A stretch of DNA of 64,000 bases from Candidatus Minthosoma equi (GCA_018064885.1 JAGHUI010000004.1:1-64000); one strand, 5' to 3'; positions 45,068-54,818 are shown, counted from the first letter of the stretch. Program-made: numbers and translations. Notes: generated from the letters alone by a model not told the origin.

Positions 45068-46450
45068 ATGATTATGAGCACCGAATTAGACACAAACACA
45101 ACAATGAGCAACGGAGCTGCCATGTCTGAGACAGACTTAGTTGACTGCCGTGACACAGTAAACAAATGGATGGAGCGCTACGGCGTGAGATTTGGAGTTT
45201 ATAAGAACGGCGTGTTCAACGAGCAGCTGTTTCCTTTCGACGCTATTCCACGTCAGATTCCTGCTGACGAATGGGAAATGCTCGAGCGCGGCCTCGTACA
45301 GAGAGTAAAAGCGCTGAACATGTTTTTATATGACATTTATCATGACAAAAAGATTGTTCAGGATGGAGTAGTTCCAAAAGAATTCACATACGAAAGCAAG
45401 GGATATATGCCTGAATGTGAGGGCATCACCCCTTCAAAGGATGTTTATGCACACATTGCAGGCATCGACCTCGTCCAGGCAAAGGACGGCAGATGGCTCA
45501 TCTTGGAGGACAACCTGCGCATCCCTTCTGGTGCCAGCTATCCTATGATTGCCCGCACCGTGACTCGCAAGGCAAGTCCTCAGACTTTCCGTGACAATCT
45601 CATTCACGACAATCGCAACTATGGCGAGATGCTTCGTGAAATGATGGACTACATCAATGACGGACGCGGCATAAACGTGATCCTTACACCGGGACGCTAC
45701 AATTCAGCCTTCTTCGAACATTCATTCTTAGCAGAAAAAACAGGTGCCACACTCGCATTCCCAGGCGACTTGATTGTTGACAATGGAATTGTGTATTACA
45801 CAGGAATTTACAAGGAAAAAGTACGCGTGGGAGCCATCTATCGCCGTGTAAGCGATGAGTATCTTGATCCTCTTGCATTCGAGCCTACCTCACTTCTCGG
45901 CGTGCCAAACCTCATGGAGGCTTATCGCGCAGGCACCGTGGGAGTGATCAACGCACTTGGCAATGGCGTGGCAGACGACAAGGGTATCTATTATTTCGTT
46001 CCAAAGATGGTTAAATACTATCTCAACGAGGAACCTATCCTTCAGAATGCTCCAACTTATTTGCCATTCTTTGAGGAAGATTTTAACTATATTATTAATA
46101 ATATAGATAAGCTCGTCATAAAGGATGTTGCCGAGGCAGGCGGTTATGGCGTGATGTTCGGCCGCGACATGACTCCAGAAAGACTTGAAGAGGTTAAGAA
46201 TCTGATCATAAAAGATCCACGCCGCTGGATTGCCCAGGAGGTCGTTGACTTCATTGATCTTGACATCATCGATGAAACCGGAAAGCCTTCACCACGCAAG
46301 TGCGACCTCCGCGCTTTCGTCATCACAGGCAAGGAGACTAAAGTATGGCGTTCTGGTCTCACACGCTTCAGCCGCAACCCTAATTCGTTCGTGGTGAACT
46401 CAAGCCAGGGCGGAGGATTCAAGGACACTTGGGTGATGGACAAAAACTAA
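45068..46450 (+). CDS. Circularly permuted ATP-grasp protein (COG2308 type)
   Basis: A 460-residue cytoplasmic protein of the circularly permuted ATP-grasp family. Typical pieces are FPFDAIPRQIPADEWEMLER, LVQAKDGRWLILEDNLRIPS, VKYYLNEEPILQNAPTYLPF, VIKDVAEAGGYGVMFGRDM and the C-terminal SSQGGGFKDTWV. Family members are predicted to ligate amino groups to carboxylates (peptide or amide bonds). It heads a set with alpha-E, transglutaminase-like and AstE-like proteins, a combination predicted by comparative genomics to make or trim an unknown peptide or amide. ATG codons at 45068, 45074 and 45104 are all possible starts. Confidence 0.88.
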   Translation: MIMSTELDTNTTMSNGAAMSETDLVDCRDTVNKWMERYGVRFGVYKNGVFNEQLFPFDAIPRQIPADEWEMLERGLVQRVKALNMFLYDIYHDKKIVQDGVVPKEFTYESKGYMPECEGITPSKDVYAHIAGIDLVQAKDGRWLILEDNLRIPSGASYPMIARTVTRKASPQTFRDNLIHDNRNYGEMLREMMDYINDGRGINVILTPGRYNSAFFEHSFLAEKTGATLAFPGDLIVDNGIVYYTGIYKEKVRVGAIYRRVSDEYLDPLAFEPTSLLGVPNLMEAYRAGTVGVINALGNGVADDKGIYYFVPKMVKYYLNEEPILQNAPTYLPFFEEDFNYIINNIDKLVIKDVAEAGGYGVMFGRDMTPERLEEVKNLIIKDPRRWIAQEVVDFIDLDIIDETGKPSPRKCDLRAFVITGKETKVWRSGLTRFSRNPNSFVVNSSQGGGFKDTWVMDKN

Positions 46451-46559
46451 TTAGGGATAATTGGTCTTATAAGTTTTTTTTGCTCTTATTGGTCTTATTA
46501 GACTCATTAGACTTATAAGCCCCATTAGACTAATCAAACTCATTAAATAATAACACTAT

Positions 46560-47261
46560 ATGGACAAAGTGATTAGCGCAAACACAGCGAATCAGCTCTT
46601 CTGGCTGGGACGCTATGCAGAAAGAGGATACCTCATGTTGCACCTTATGCGTCGTGCCTACGACGAGGTGATTGATGTTCCTGTCGGTGAGAAACCTTAC
46701 AGCGATTTTCTTGAGAAACTTGGCGGATACGTGGCTAACAACATGACAAGCAGCTATCAGATGATGGCTCAGCTCTACGATCCAAATACAGTCAGTTCAC
46801 TTTATAACATTATCGAGCGCATGATGGACAATGCTATCGTTCTCCGTTCTATCATCTGCTCCGAGTCATTCGCTTACATCGAGCTTTGCCGCGATCTGCT
46901 CAAGCAGAAGTCTGCCAGCAAAGAGATGAACATCACAGAGTTGCAGCCTATCACTGACTGGCTCTTGGCATTCTGGGGCAGCATTCGCGAGAGAGTTTAC
47001 GGACAGTCTTACGCTCTGCTTGAGGTGGGACGCTTGGTTGAGCACCTTGACATGAACATGCGCTTTGAGTATAAGCACTACCGCATTGACGAGGCTTGGG
47101 ACATGCTGAAACGCTACATGCAGAGCGAGCAAGACCTCTTCGACCGTGTTCAGGCAGGACGTTTCGAGATGTATGCAGCCACTCAGGAAGCTTACGACGA
47201 AAACATCAAGGAACATAAGTTCGAGATGACAGCAGCACTTAATGGACTTGTTAAAGTATAA
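46560..47261 (+). CDS. Alpha-E domain protein (DUF403, COG2307 type)
   Basis: A 233-residue all-helical protein: ISANTANQLFWLGRYAERGY at the N-terminus is the family hallmark, with further helices (NIIERMMDNAIVLRSIICSE, LLEVGRLVEHLDMNMRFEYK). Alpha-E proteins nearly always accompany the COG2308 ATP-grasp protein and probably form a complex with it. The gene follows the ATP-grasp gene after 109 bases of A/T-rich, word-repeating DNA and overlaps the transglutaminase gene by 20 bases. Confidence 0.88.
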   Translation: MDKVISANTANQLFWLGRYAERGYLMLHLMRRAYDEVIDVPVGEKPYSDFLEKLGGYVANNMTSSYQMMAQLYDPNTVSSLYNIIERMMDNAIVLRSIICSESFAYIELCRDLLKQKSASKEMNITELQPITDWLLAFWGSIRERVYGQSYALLEVGRLVEHLDMNMRFEYKHYRIDEAWDMLKRYMQSEQDLFDRVQAGRFEMYAATQEAYDENIKEHKFEMTAALNGLVKV

Positions 47262-48000
47262 TTATCAGTATATTACGGAATCTTCGTTCGTTCCACCGGT
47301 AGAGCACCATTTCTTCAAGATGCGTGCTTTGCCGATGGAGAACGCATGTCAGCATATCTTGACTGCAGAAATGACGGTGAGTCCGCAATGCCAACTCAAT
47401 CATAGCAAAGACGGCTTTGGTAATAGCGTGCAATGCGGAAGTTTCTCCGAGCCTCACAATCATTTCCGAATAGAAAGCCGTGGCGTAGTGGAATGCTCTG
47501 CTTATTGCATTCCTGATGCATCGCCCAAGGATTTCTATCTCTACCCTACTCGCCTTACGGAATGGAACAAGGATATTGCTCAGCTCGCTTCATCGGGCAA
47601 TGCGCATGACATCATGCATGCTATCTACGGACTGCTCACTTACGAGCGCTTTGCAACAGACAACTCAACAACAGCAATTGACACATTCTCAATAAGAAAA
47701 GGAGTCTGTCAGGATTATGCTCATCTGATGATAGCAGCTTGCCGATCGGCTGGATTGAAGGCACGCTACGTCAATGGTCTCATGCTGGGCGAAGGCGAGA
47801 CTCACGCATGGGTGGAGGTTCACGATGGCGAGAAATGGCTGGGCTACGACCCAACTCATGATTGCCAGATTGATTACGGCTACATCAAGTTTGCCCACGG
47901 CAGAGACGTGGCAGACTGTCCAAGCAACCGAGGGAGGTTCTACGGATGGACGATGGAAACTATGGCCGTAACTTGCAAACTTATCAAACAAGAAAACTAA
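47242..48000 (+). CDS. Transglutaminase-like cysteine peptidase
   Basis: A 252-residue protein with an N-terminal beta domain (bacterial transglutaminase-like N region, HFRIESRGVVECS) and a papain-like transglutaminase core. The triad is visible: Cys in IRKGVCQDYAHLM, His in GETHAWVEV and Asp in YDPTHD. It lacks a signal peptide. Together with ATP-grasp and alpha-E it completes the conserved trio; hydrolysis or transfer on the ligase product is the usual proposal. It overlaps the preceding gene by 20 bases. Confidence 0.88.
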   Translation: MDLLKYNYQYITESSFVPPVEHHFFKMRALPMENACQHILTAEMTVSPQCQLNHSKDGFGNSVQCGSFSEPHNHFRIESRGVVECSAYCIPDASPKDFYLYPTRLTEWNKDIAQLASSGNAHDIMHAIYGLLTYERFATDNSTTAIDTFSIRKGVCQDYAHLMIAACRSAGLKARYVNGLMLGEGETHAWVEVHDGEKWLGYDPTHDCQIDYGYIKFAHGRDVADCPSNRGRFYGWTMETMAVTCKLIKQEN

Positions 48001-48014
48001 CAAAACACATAGAA

Positions 48015-48950
48015 ATGATACAAAACGTCACTTCACTTGAAATGCCTGTAGATGAGGAGTTTCGCATTGTCAAGAACCACATGACTCGTGGCAAAGGCAA
48101 GCGCATCTGCATCGTTACAGGCACACACGGAGACGAGCTGGAAGGGCAGTTCGTTTGTTATCTGATAGCAAAAATGGTGAGCGAGAACAAGCAGAAGCTC
48201 AACGGTACGGTTGACATTTATCCTGCTCTCAATCCGCTCGGCATAGACACCATGCAGCGCGGCGTCCCTGCATTCGACATTGATATGAACCGCATATTCC
48301 CTGGCAATAGCCGAGGCTCCATGATAGAAAAGGTTGCTCATGACATTTACACAGATTTGAGTGGCGCCGACTTAGTGGTTGACATTCACTCTTCAAACAT
48401 CTTCCTTCGTGAGGTGCCACAGGTGCGCATAAGCGAAATGACAGCCTCAACACTCGTTCCATACGCAAAGATGATGGGCATTGATTTCATCTGGATACAT
48501 CAGGCAGCAACAGTCCTTGAATCCACACTTGCCCACTCTCTCAACTCTACTGGCACACCTTGCATCGTTGCAGAACTTGCTGTAGGAGGACGCATCAGCC
48601 ACTCGATGTGCCAGCGTCTTGTTGATGGCATTCAAAACATTATGTATAACATGGGAATATGGAGCGAGCAGCCTGACCCTTCCAAGATTGGCGAAAGCAT
48701 TGTCTGCGAAGGCGCTGACCCAGTTGCTTTCATCAATGCTCAAACAAGCGGAGTATTCATTACTGATATTCATAACGATATGAATGTAAGTAAAGGACAG
48801 AGTATAGGACAGATCATTTCCCCTCTTACAGGCAAGGTGCTCAGCGAAGTGACAAGTCCATGCGACGGCTTCCTATTCACTATACGAGCATACCCTATTG
48901 TTTACGAAGGAAGCTTGCTAGGAAGAATTTACAAAGATACGACATATTAG
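48015..48950 (+). CDS. AstE/AspA-family zinc deacylase, active form
   Basis: A 311-residue M14-like deacylase. Zinc ligands are present: His and Glu in TGTHGDELEG and His in VVDIHSS; the conserved DIDMNRIFPG follows the family pattern and a likely catalytic Glu lies in VAELAVGG. A C-terminal beta-barrel domain (FITDIHNDMNVSKGQSIGQI and after) resembles that of aspartoacylases. It would cleave an N-acyl or amide bond of an unknown small molecule. The start at 48015 is 14 bases after the transglutaminase stop. Confidence 0.85.
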   Translation: MIQNVTSLEMPVDEEFRIVKNHMTRGKGKRICIVTGTHGDELEGQFVCYLIAKMVSENKQKLNGTVDIYPALNPLGIDTMQRGVPAFDIDMNRIFPGNSRGSMIEKVAHDIYTDLSGADLVVDIHSSNIFLREVPQVRISEMTASTLVPYAKMMGIDFIWIHQAATVLESTLAHSLNSTGTPCIVAELAVGGRISHSMCQRLVDGIQNIMYNMGIWSEQPDPSKIGESIVCEGADPVAFINAQTSGVFITDIHNDMNVSKGQSIGQIISPLTGKVLSEVTSPCDGFLFTIRAYPIVYEGSLLGRIYKDTTY

Positions 48951-48989
48951 GCCTATGAGACTCATAAGACCGATACCCCAAATATAATC

Positions 48990-49967
48990 ATGAAAGTTCA
49001 AACTATATTCAATATGCCATCGCCTTACCGCGATGATTTCCGCATCAAGGCTTACACCTTTGGAGAAGGAGAAAAGACGCTTTGCATCGTTGGCAGCATG
49101 CGAGGCGATGAAATGCAACAGCAATATGTGGCAAGCCGAATGGTTGCCATTCTGAAAGCCGCCGAGGAAGATGGACACATAGCTAATAACGTGAGCATCA
49201 CTGTCATACCTTGCGTAAACCCTTCCAGCATCAACATTGAGAAGCGTTTCTGGGCACTCGACGGAACAGATATTAACCGTATGTTCCCTGGATACGACCA
49301 GGGCGAGACAACGCAGCGAATTGCAGCAGGACTTTTTGAGTTCATCAAAGATTTCAAGTTCGGCATTCAGCTGGCAAGCTATTATTTGCCAGGCAACTTC
49401 CTTCCTCATGTGAGAATGATCCATACTGGTTTTGAGGACATTGACGACTCTCGCCTCTTCGGCTTTCCTTACATCGCCATTCGCCAGCCAGAACCTTTCG
49501 ACACAGTATTGCTGAATTACAACTGGCAGATCTGGGAGACACAGGCTTTCTCTCTCTATGCTGGCACAACCGATGTTATTGATCATGAGATGGCAGACAT
49601 CAGCATTGATGCCATTTGCCGATTCATGCTGAAAAAAGGTTTCACAAACAGCAGTATTCGTTCTTCCATCTCAAAGGGCGGCAATATTAATATAAATGTG
49701 GATGTGGATGATCCTACTGTCATTACTCAAGATAATCTCATTAGCATTCAGGCTCCTCACGCAGGATTGTTCCTCTTGAATTGCACGCCTGGACAGGAAG
49801 TGAAGAAGGGCGACATACTCGCACGAATCATGCATCCGTACGAAGGTGTGGAGATCAGCTGCATCAAAGCTCCATGCGACGGCATCATATTCTTTGCCAG
49901 AAACAAGTCAATCACTTTCCAAAACACACTACTATTTCGCATTATTATAGCAAATAGCGAACAATAA
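48990..49967 (+). CDS. AstE/AspA-family protein lacking zinc-binding histidines
   Basis: A 325-residue paralogue of the preceding protein with the same layout, including TDINRMFPG and a C-terminal barrel (GLFLLNCTPGQEVKKGDILA). The zinc site is lost: the position of the first ligand is Arg38 (SMRGDE against THGDE) and the third ligand position is Ala129 (IQLASY against VDIHSS), while Glu41 is kept. It is therefore probably not a zinc hydrolase. It may form a heteromer with its neighbour, bind the substrate, or use another chemistry. The intergenic 39 bases repeat words seen upstream in the operon. Confidence 0.8.
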   Translation: MKVQTIFNMPSPYRDDFRIKAYTFGEGEKTLCIVGSMRGDEMQQQYVASRMVAILKAAEEDGHIANNVSITVIPCVNPSSINIEKRFWALDGTDINRMFPGYDQGETTQRIAAGLFEFIKDFKFGIQLASYYLPGNFLPHVRMIHTGFEDIDDSRLFGFPYIAIRQPEPFDTVLLNYNWQIWETQAFSLYAGTTDVIDHEMADISIDAICRFMLKKGFTNSSIRSSISKGGNININVDVDDPTVITQDNLISIQAPHAGLFLLNCTPGQEVKKGDILARIMHPYEGVEISCIKAPCDGIIFFARNKSITFQNTLLFRIIIANSEQ

Positions 49968-50019
49968 TGTCCATTTGATAACAAATTTGATGTTTTAATA
50001 TAATTTTGTCAACGTTTTA

Positions 50020-50052
50020 TTTGTTTGGTATTTCTTTTTGCTATAAATTTGC
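50020..50052 (+). promoter_or_regulatory. Promoter of the ammonium transporter gene
   Basis: TTTG at 50020-50023 and TAAATTTGC at 50044-50052, 20 bases apart; about 90-base leader. Confidence 0.7.
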
Positions 50053-50149
50053 ACTCGATTTAAGGCAAAGCGTAACCGTTTTTAGGTAAGGATAGCCACA
50101 ACGACACAAAATAAAAACAACCAAACAACACAAAACAACAAACACGATT

Positions 50150-51529
50150 ATGAAGATTAACAAAAGATGGATCATCATGTCGGTGATCATGCTCGTCATT
50201 GCAATAGTGGGAGCGCTTATGCCTGAAGACCCAGGCTTGTGGGAATTCCATGAAACAGAAGAATGCACATCAAGCAACGTGGCATGGATGATTACAGCCA
50301 CTATCTTTGTGCTTATGATGACTCCTGGACTCTCCTTCTTCTATGGAGGTATGGTGGGAAAGAAGAATGTCATCAGCACAATTTTGCAATCTTTCATCGC
50401 CATGGGTATCATCAGCGTAATGTGGGTGGTATTCGGCTTCAGCCTCTCATTTGGCGACGATGTGGGCGGTCTCGGACTCATCGGTGACCCAACGCAATTC
50501 TTCATGTTCCAGCACGTTGGAGCTCAGCCATATGAGAAGATCACAGCCTCTATCCCATTGGCTCTCTATGCGCTTTTTCAGATGAAATTCGCAATCATCA
50601 CACCTTCCCTTATCACGGGTTCGTTTGCTGAGCGCGTGCGTTTCTCTGCCTATATGGTTTTCATGATGCTTTTCTGCATCTTCGTATATTGCCCTCTCGC
50701 ACACTGGACTTGGCATCCTGACGGAATCCTTCACCAGTGGCTCAACATCCACGACTTCGCAGGTGGTATCGTTGTTCACGCATCATCTGGTGTTGCCGCT
50801 CTTGCCGGAGCCTTGTTCCTTGGACGACGCACAAAGACAAACACAGGACACCTTCCTGCAAATATCCCATTCGTCATTCTCGGCGCAGCACTTCTTTGGC
50901 TCGGATGGTTCGGTTTCAACGGTGGTTCTGGCCTTGCGGCTGATGGCATAGCAATCAAGGCATTCCTCAACACTAACACCTCTGGTGCAACAGCCATGAT
51001 GTCATGGATTTTCATTGACTGTCTCCGCGGCCGTAAGCCTTCTGGCATGGGAGCTGCAGTAGGTGCAGTTGTAGGTCTTGTGGCAATTACTCCATGTGCA
51101 GACGTTGTGACAACAAGCCAGAGCTTCATCATCGCTGTACTCACAACTATCGTCTGCAACTTCGCCGTTTACCGTACATCAAAATCAGGCATCGATGATG
51201 CTCTCGATGTATTCCCTACTCATGGCATGGGCGGTATCTTTGCAACAATCCTCACAGGCATTTTCTCTTACAGCGGACTCATCCACGGAGGATGGGAAGA
51301 ATTCGTAAATTCTATCATCGGTGTTATCATTGTAATTGCATACACATTCGTTGTCAGCATCGCTCTTTACTGGATCACAAACAAGATGATTCCAATGCGT
51401 GTCAGCCTCAAGAGTGAAAAGATTGGTCTTGACGTCAGCCAGCACGATGAAACCTATGCATTCTCTGATAGCGCAGAGCGTGAAATCGCTGAATATTTTG
51501 AGAGTCACGATAACGGAAACAAATCGTAA
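50150..51529 (+). CDS. amt: Ammonium transporter (Amt family)
   Basis: A 459-residue inner-membrane channel with about eleven helices. Signatures include FFYGGMVGKKNVISTILQSF, FAGGIVVHASSGVAALAGA with the first pore His, WFGFNGGSGLAADG, and FPTHGMGGIFATILTG with the second pore His. No P-II (glnK) gene adjoins it here. It stands alone between its own promoter and a terminator. Low-nitrogen control is expected but not visible in the sequence. Confidence 0.93.
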   Translation: MKINKRWIIMSVIMLVIAIVGALMPEDPGLWEFHETEECTSSNVAWMITATIFVLMMTPGLSFFYGGMVGKKNVISTILQSFIAMGIISVMWVVFGFSLSFGDDVGGLGLIGDPTQFFMFQHVGAQPYEKITASIPLALYALFQMKFAIITPSLITGSFAERVRFSAYMVFMMLFCIFVYCPLAHWTWHPDGILHQWLNIHDFAGGIVVHASSGVAALAGALFLGRRTKTNTGHLPANIPFVILGAALLWLGWFGFNGGSGLAADGIAIKAFLNTNTSGATAMMSWIFIDCLRGRKPSGMGAAVGAVVGLVAITPCADVVTTSQSFIIAVLTTIVCNFAVYRTSKSGIDDALDVFPTHGMGGIFATILTGIFSYSGLIHGGWEEFVNSIIGVIIVIAYTFVVSIALYWITNKMIPMRVSLKSEKIGLDVSQHDETYAFSDSAEREIAEYFESHDNGNKS

Positions 51530-51622
51530 ATTCCCCAAAAAGCAAATATAATAACTGAATAGTTATTGCAAGCAAAGACTTGGCATAGTCCATACAATTT
51601 TATCAATCTATTATACTATATT

Positions 51623-51653
51623 GCACTCTCTCTTGGAAGGGAGTGCTTTTTTT
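51623..51653 (+). terminator. Terminator after amt
   Basis: GCACTCTC...GGGAGTGC stem of eight pairs (one G-T) followed by seven T. Confidence 0.85.
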
Positions 51654-51698
51654 GCAAAATTGGTGGGATTTTATAGTCTATGAGTCAAGAAAAATCAT

Positions 51699-51707
51699 TA
51701 ACTTTGC
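51699..51707 (+). promoter_or_regulatory. Promoter -7 element of prs
   Basis: TAACTTTGC, 39 bases before the ATG. Confidence 0.55.
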
Positions 51708-51746
51708 ACTGAAATTCTAACATAAATTCTCTAAAAGAAGTAAATC

Positions 51747-52685
51747 ATGAGTGAAGGAAGACCTTTCAAGGTATTTTCAGGTACAAAGACAAGGTATTTG
51801 GCAGAGCGAATCTGCCAGAGTTTGGGATGTCCGCTAGGCAATATGATCATCTCTCATTTTGCCGACGGTGAGTTTGCTGTCAGCTTCGAAGAGAGCATCC
51901 GCGGCAATGATGTGTTCCTCGTACAGTCAACATTCCCTAACAGCGATAACCTTATGGAGCTTCTCCTGATGATTGATGCCGCAAAGCGCGCAAGTGCAAG
52001 AAGCATCATAGCCGTTATCCCTTACTTCGGATGGGCTCGTCAGGATCGCAAGGACAAACCAAGAGTTAGCATCGGCGCTAAGCTCGTTGCTGATTTGCTC
52101 AGCGCCGCAGGCATTGACCGTCTCATCACAATGGACCTTCATGCTGACCAGATTCAGGGTTTCTTCAACGTGCCTGTTGATCACCTTTACGGCTCACTTG
52201 TTGAGGTTCCTTACGTTGAGTCTCTTGGACTTGAGAACCTTGTTATTGCGACTCCAGACGTTGGCGGAGCTAAGCGTGCAGGACTTTTCGCTAAAAAGCT
52301 TCATGCTCCACTCGTACTCTGCAACAAGACTCGCGCTCGTGCCAATGTGGTTGAGTCAATCCAGATTATCGGTGACGTTAAGGGCAAGGATGTTGTCCTC
52401 GTTGATGATATGGTGGACACAGCCGGCACAATCACTCGTGCTGCCGACGAAATGCTGAAGGCTGGCGCTCATAGCGTCCGTGCCGTTGCAAGCCATTGCG
52501 TGATGAGCGACCCTGCAAGCGATCGCGTTCAGAACTCTGCACTCGAAGAAATAGTATTCACAGACTCAATTCCTTACGCACAGAAATGTCCTAAGGTGGT
52601 TCAGCTTTCTATCGCAGATATGTTTGCTCGTGCCATCCGTGCCGTTTCACGCGAGGAGAGCGTCAGCGAAGAATTCGACTTCTAA
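51747..52685 (+). CDS. prs: Ribose-phosphate diphosphokinase
   Basis: A 312-residue class I PRPP synthase supplying PRPP for nucleotides, histidine and NAD. Motifs: FADGEFAVSFEESIRGNDVF, the ATP flexible loop IPYFGWARQDRKDKPRV, DLHADQIQGFF, and the PRPP loop DVVLVDDMVDTAGTI. Length is normal. It is monocistronic with its own promoter. Confidence 0.95.
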   Translation: MSEGRPFKVFSGTKTRYLAERICQSLGCPLGNMIISHFADGEFAVSFEESIRGNDVFLVQSTFPNSDNLMELLLMIDAAKRASARSIIAVIPYFGWARQDRKDKPRVSIGAKLVADLLSAAGIDRLITMDLHADQIQGFFNVPVDHLYGSLVEVPYVESLGLENLVIATPDVGGAKRAGLFAKKLHAPLVLCNKTRARANVVESIQIIGDVKGKDVVLVDDMVDTAGTITRAADEMLKAGAHSVRAVASHCVMSDPASDRVQNSALEEIVFTDSIPYAQKCPKVVQLSIADMFARAIRAVSREESVSEEFDF

Positions 52686-52813
52686 CACATATATATAATA
52701 ATGTGTAAGGCATCATAGACATTAGCCTCTATTGTGCTTTGCACATTATTTGTTTTATTGATAATATTTCCCTCGAAAATTAAAACAATCTATAAATACC
52801 AAAACCTATTCCA

Positions 52814-54802
52814 ATGACTAATAAACTATTACTTGCTTCTACGCTCTGTCTTGCAATGGCAGGAAGTGCTTTTGCACAGAAAAAAGCGCCAGCAAAAACA
52901 ACTGATCCAAACGAAAAGGTTTCATTCCTTTTCACTTACTTCACTGGAAATGCACCTCAAGAAGAGCAGATTTGCTATGCTCTCAGCGAAGACGGCTACA
53001 ACTACACACTCCTCAATCAGGGACTTCCTGTAATCAAGTCAGACTCAATCGCATATACTCAGTGCGTTCGTGACCCACACATCCTTCGCGGTGAGGATGG
53101 AAAGACTTTCTATATGGTTGTTACAGATATGAAGTCTTCTCTCGGATGGGCTTCAAATCGTGGCCTTGTGCTGATGAAATCAACAGATCTTATCCATTGG
53201 ACTCACTCCGCTATCAACTTCCCTACTAAGTATCCTAAAACTTGGAAGAACGTTACTCGCGTTTGGGCTCCTGAAACCATCTATGATCACAAGGCTGGCA
53301 AATACATGGTATTCTTCTCCCTACTTACAGACGATGGCAAGCTAAATTACGATAAGATTTTCTATCAGTATGCCAATGAGGACTTTACTGATCTTGAAGG
53401 CGAGCCTACACTTCTCTTCGATGATGGCAGAGCAGCTATCGACGGCGACATCGTGTTCAACGAGGAAGATCAGAAGTTCCACCTCTTCTATAAAAGCGAA
53501 GCAGGAGGCGGAATCTATCAGGCTGTTGCTGACCAGCTTACAGCAGAGCCTGGTAAGCCACTATGCAGCCAGTGGACAAAATGGCCAGACCGTGTAGAGG
53601 TTTGCAAGAAGGCTGTTGAGGGCGTAGGCGTTTGCAAGAGCCTTGACGGAAAGTCTTGGGTAGTGATGTATGACTGCTATGGCGCAGGTCACTATCAGTT
53701 CTGCAAGTCTGCCGATCTCAAGAAGTTTGAATGGGTAGCAGATACTAAGACTTCTGGCATGTTCACTCCTCGCCACGGTACAATCATGCCTATCACTCAG
53801 GCTGAGAAGGATCGTCTTCTTGCTGAATGGGGCGACGGAAAGAACCCAATTCTTCCTGGCTTCCATGCAGATCCAGAGGTTATGCATGCAAAAAAGGATG
53901 GTAAATTCTACATCTACTCTACCACAGATGGTACTCCAGGCTGGGGCGGTCATGACTTCAGCGTATTCTCTTCTACAGACCTCATCAACTGGACAGACGA
54001 GGGCAAGATGCTCGACGTGAAGGGCGATCAGGTTAAGTGGGCTGTTGGTAATGCTTGGGCTCCATGCATCATTGAGAAAAAAGTAGGTAAAGGATATAAG
54101 TACTACTACTATTTCTCTGCTCACAACCCTCAGACAAACCGCAAGGAAATCGGTTGCGCTATAGCCGATGATCCAAAGGGACCATTTGTTGACTGCGGCC
54201 ACTCAATCGTAACAGACGAAGATCGTCCAGAAGGAGTAAGGGGCGGACAGGCTATCGACGTTGATGTATTCCAGGATCCTAAGACTGGCAAGTTCTACCT
54301 CTATTGGGGCAATGGTTTCATGGCAGGCGCAGAGCTTAACGAAGATATGATTTCCATAAAGAAGGAAACAACAGTAAACCTCACACCTAAGGGAGGTTCT
54401 CTCCAGGACTACAACTACCGTGAAGGTACTTATGTGTTCTACCGCAAGGGTATCTACTATTTCCTCTGGTCTGTTGACGACACAGGCGCCGACAACTACC
54501 ATGTAGCATACGGAACTTCAACAAGTCCTCTAGGCCCTATCAAGGTAGCTGACCAGCCTGTTATCCTCCAGCAAGATCCTTCACAGAAGATTTACGGAAC
54601 AGCTCATAACTCTGTTCTTCAGGTAAATGGCAAGGACGAATGGTATATCGTTTACCATCGCATCAACCCTAACTTCCGTGAGCGTCAGCTTTCTCCAGGC
54701 ACTCACCGTCAGGTTTGCATCGATAAGATGACTTTCGACAAGGATGGCAAGATTAACGTAATCAAGCCAACTCAGGAAGGTCCAGCACCATTGAAGAAAT
54801 AA
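52814..54802 (+). CDS. Secreted tandem GH43-type glycosidase
   Basis: A 662-residue exported protein (signal peptide KLLLASTLCLAMAGSAFA) with two five-bladed beta-propeller modules. The first (about 35-340) has a CVRDPHILRGEDGKTFYM start and VWAPETIYD. The second (about 345-650) has LPGFHADPEVMHAKKDGKFY, NAWAPCIIEK, a QAIDVDVFQD segment and YNYREGTYVFYRKG. The Asp in each ADPE/RDPH start and later Asp/Glu residues match GH43 catalytic positions, most clearly in the second module. It probably removes arabinose, xylose or galactose from plant side chains. A terminator follows. Confidence 0.85.
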   Translation: MTNKLLLASTLCLAMAGSAFAQKKAPAKTTDPNEKVSFLFTYFTGNAPQEEQICYALSEDGYNYTLLNQGLPVIKSDSIAYTQCVRDPHILRGEDGKTFYMVVTDMKSSLGWASNRGLVLMKSTDLIHWTHSAINFPTKYPKTWKNVTRVWAPETIYDHKAGKYMVFFSLLTDDGKLNYDKIFYQYANEDFTDLEGEPTLLFDDGRAAIDGDIVFNEEDQKFHLFYKSEAGGGIYQAVADQLTAEPGKPLCSQWTKWPDRVEVCKKAVEGVGVCKSLDGKSWVVMYDCYGAGHYQFCKSADLKKFEWVADTKTSGMFTPRHGTIMPITQAEKDRLLAEWGDGKNPILPGFHADPEVMHAKKDGKFYIYSTTDGTPGWGGHDFSVFSSTDLINWTDEGKMLDVKGDQVKWAVGNAWAPCIIEKKVGKGYKYYYYFSAHNPQTNRKEIGCAIADDPKGPFVDCGHSIVTDEDRPEGVRGGQAIDVDVFQDPKTGKFYLYWGNGFMAGAELNEDMISIKKETTVNLTPKGGSLQDYNYREGTYVFYRKGIYYFLWSVDDTGADNYHVAYGTSTSPLGPIKVADQPVILQQDPSQKIYGTAHNSVLQVNGKDEWYIVYHRINPNFRERQLSPGTHRQVCIDKMTFDKDGKINVIKPTQEGPAPLKK

Positions 54803-54818
54803 CAAACATAATAATAAT

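Noticed and set aside
52814-54802. Fusion of two separate GH43 genes by assembly error
   Set aside because: The frame is continuous, with a single signal peptide and a natural linker; tandem GH43 proteins are known in this phylum.
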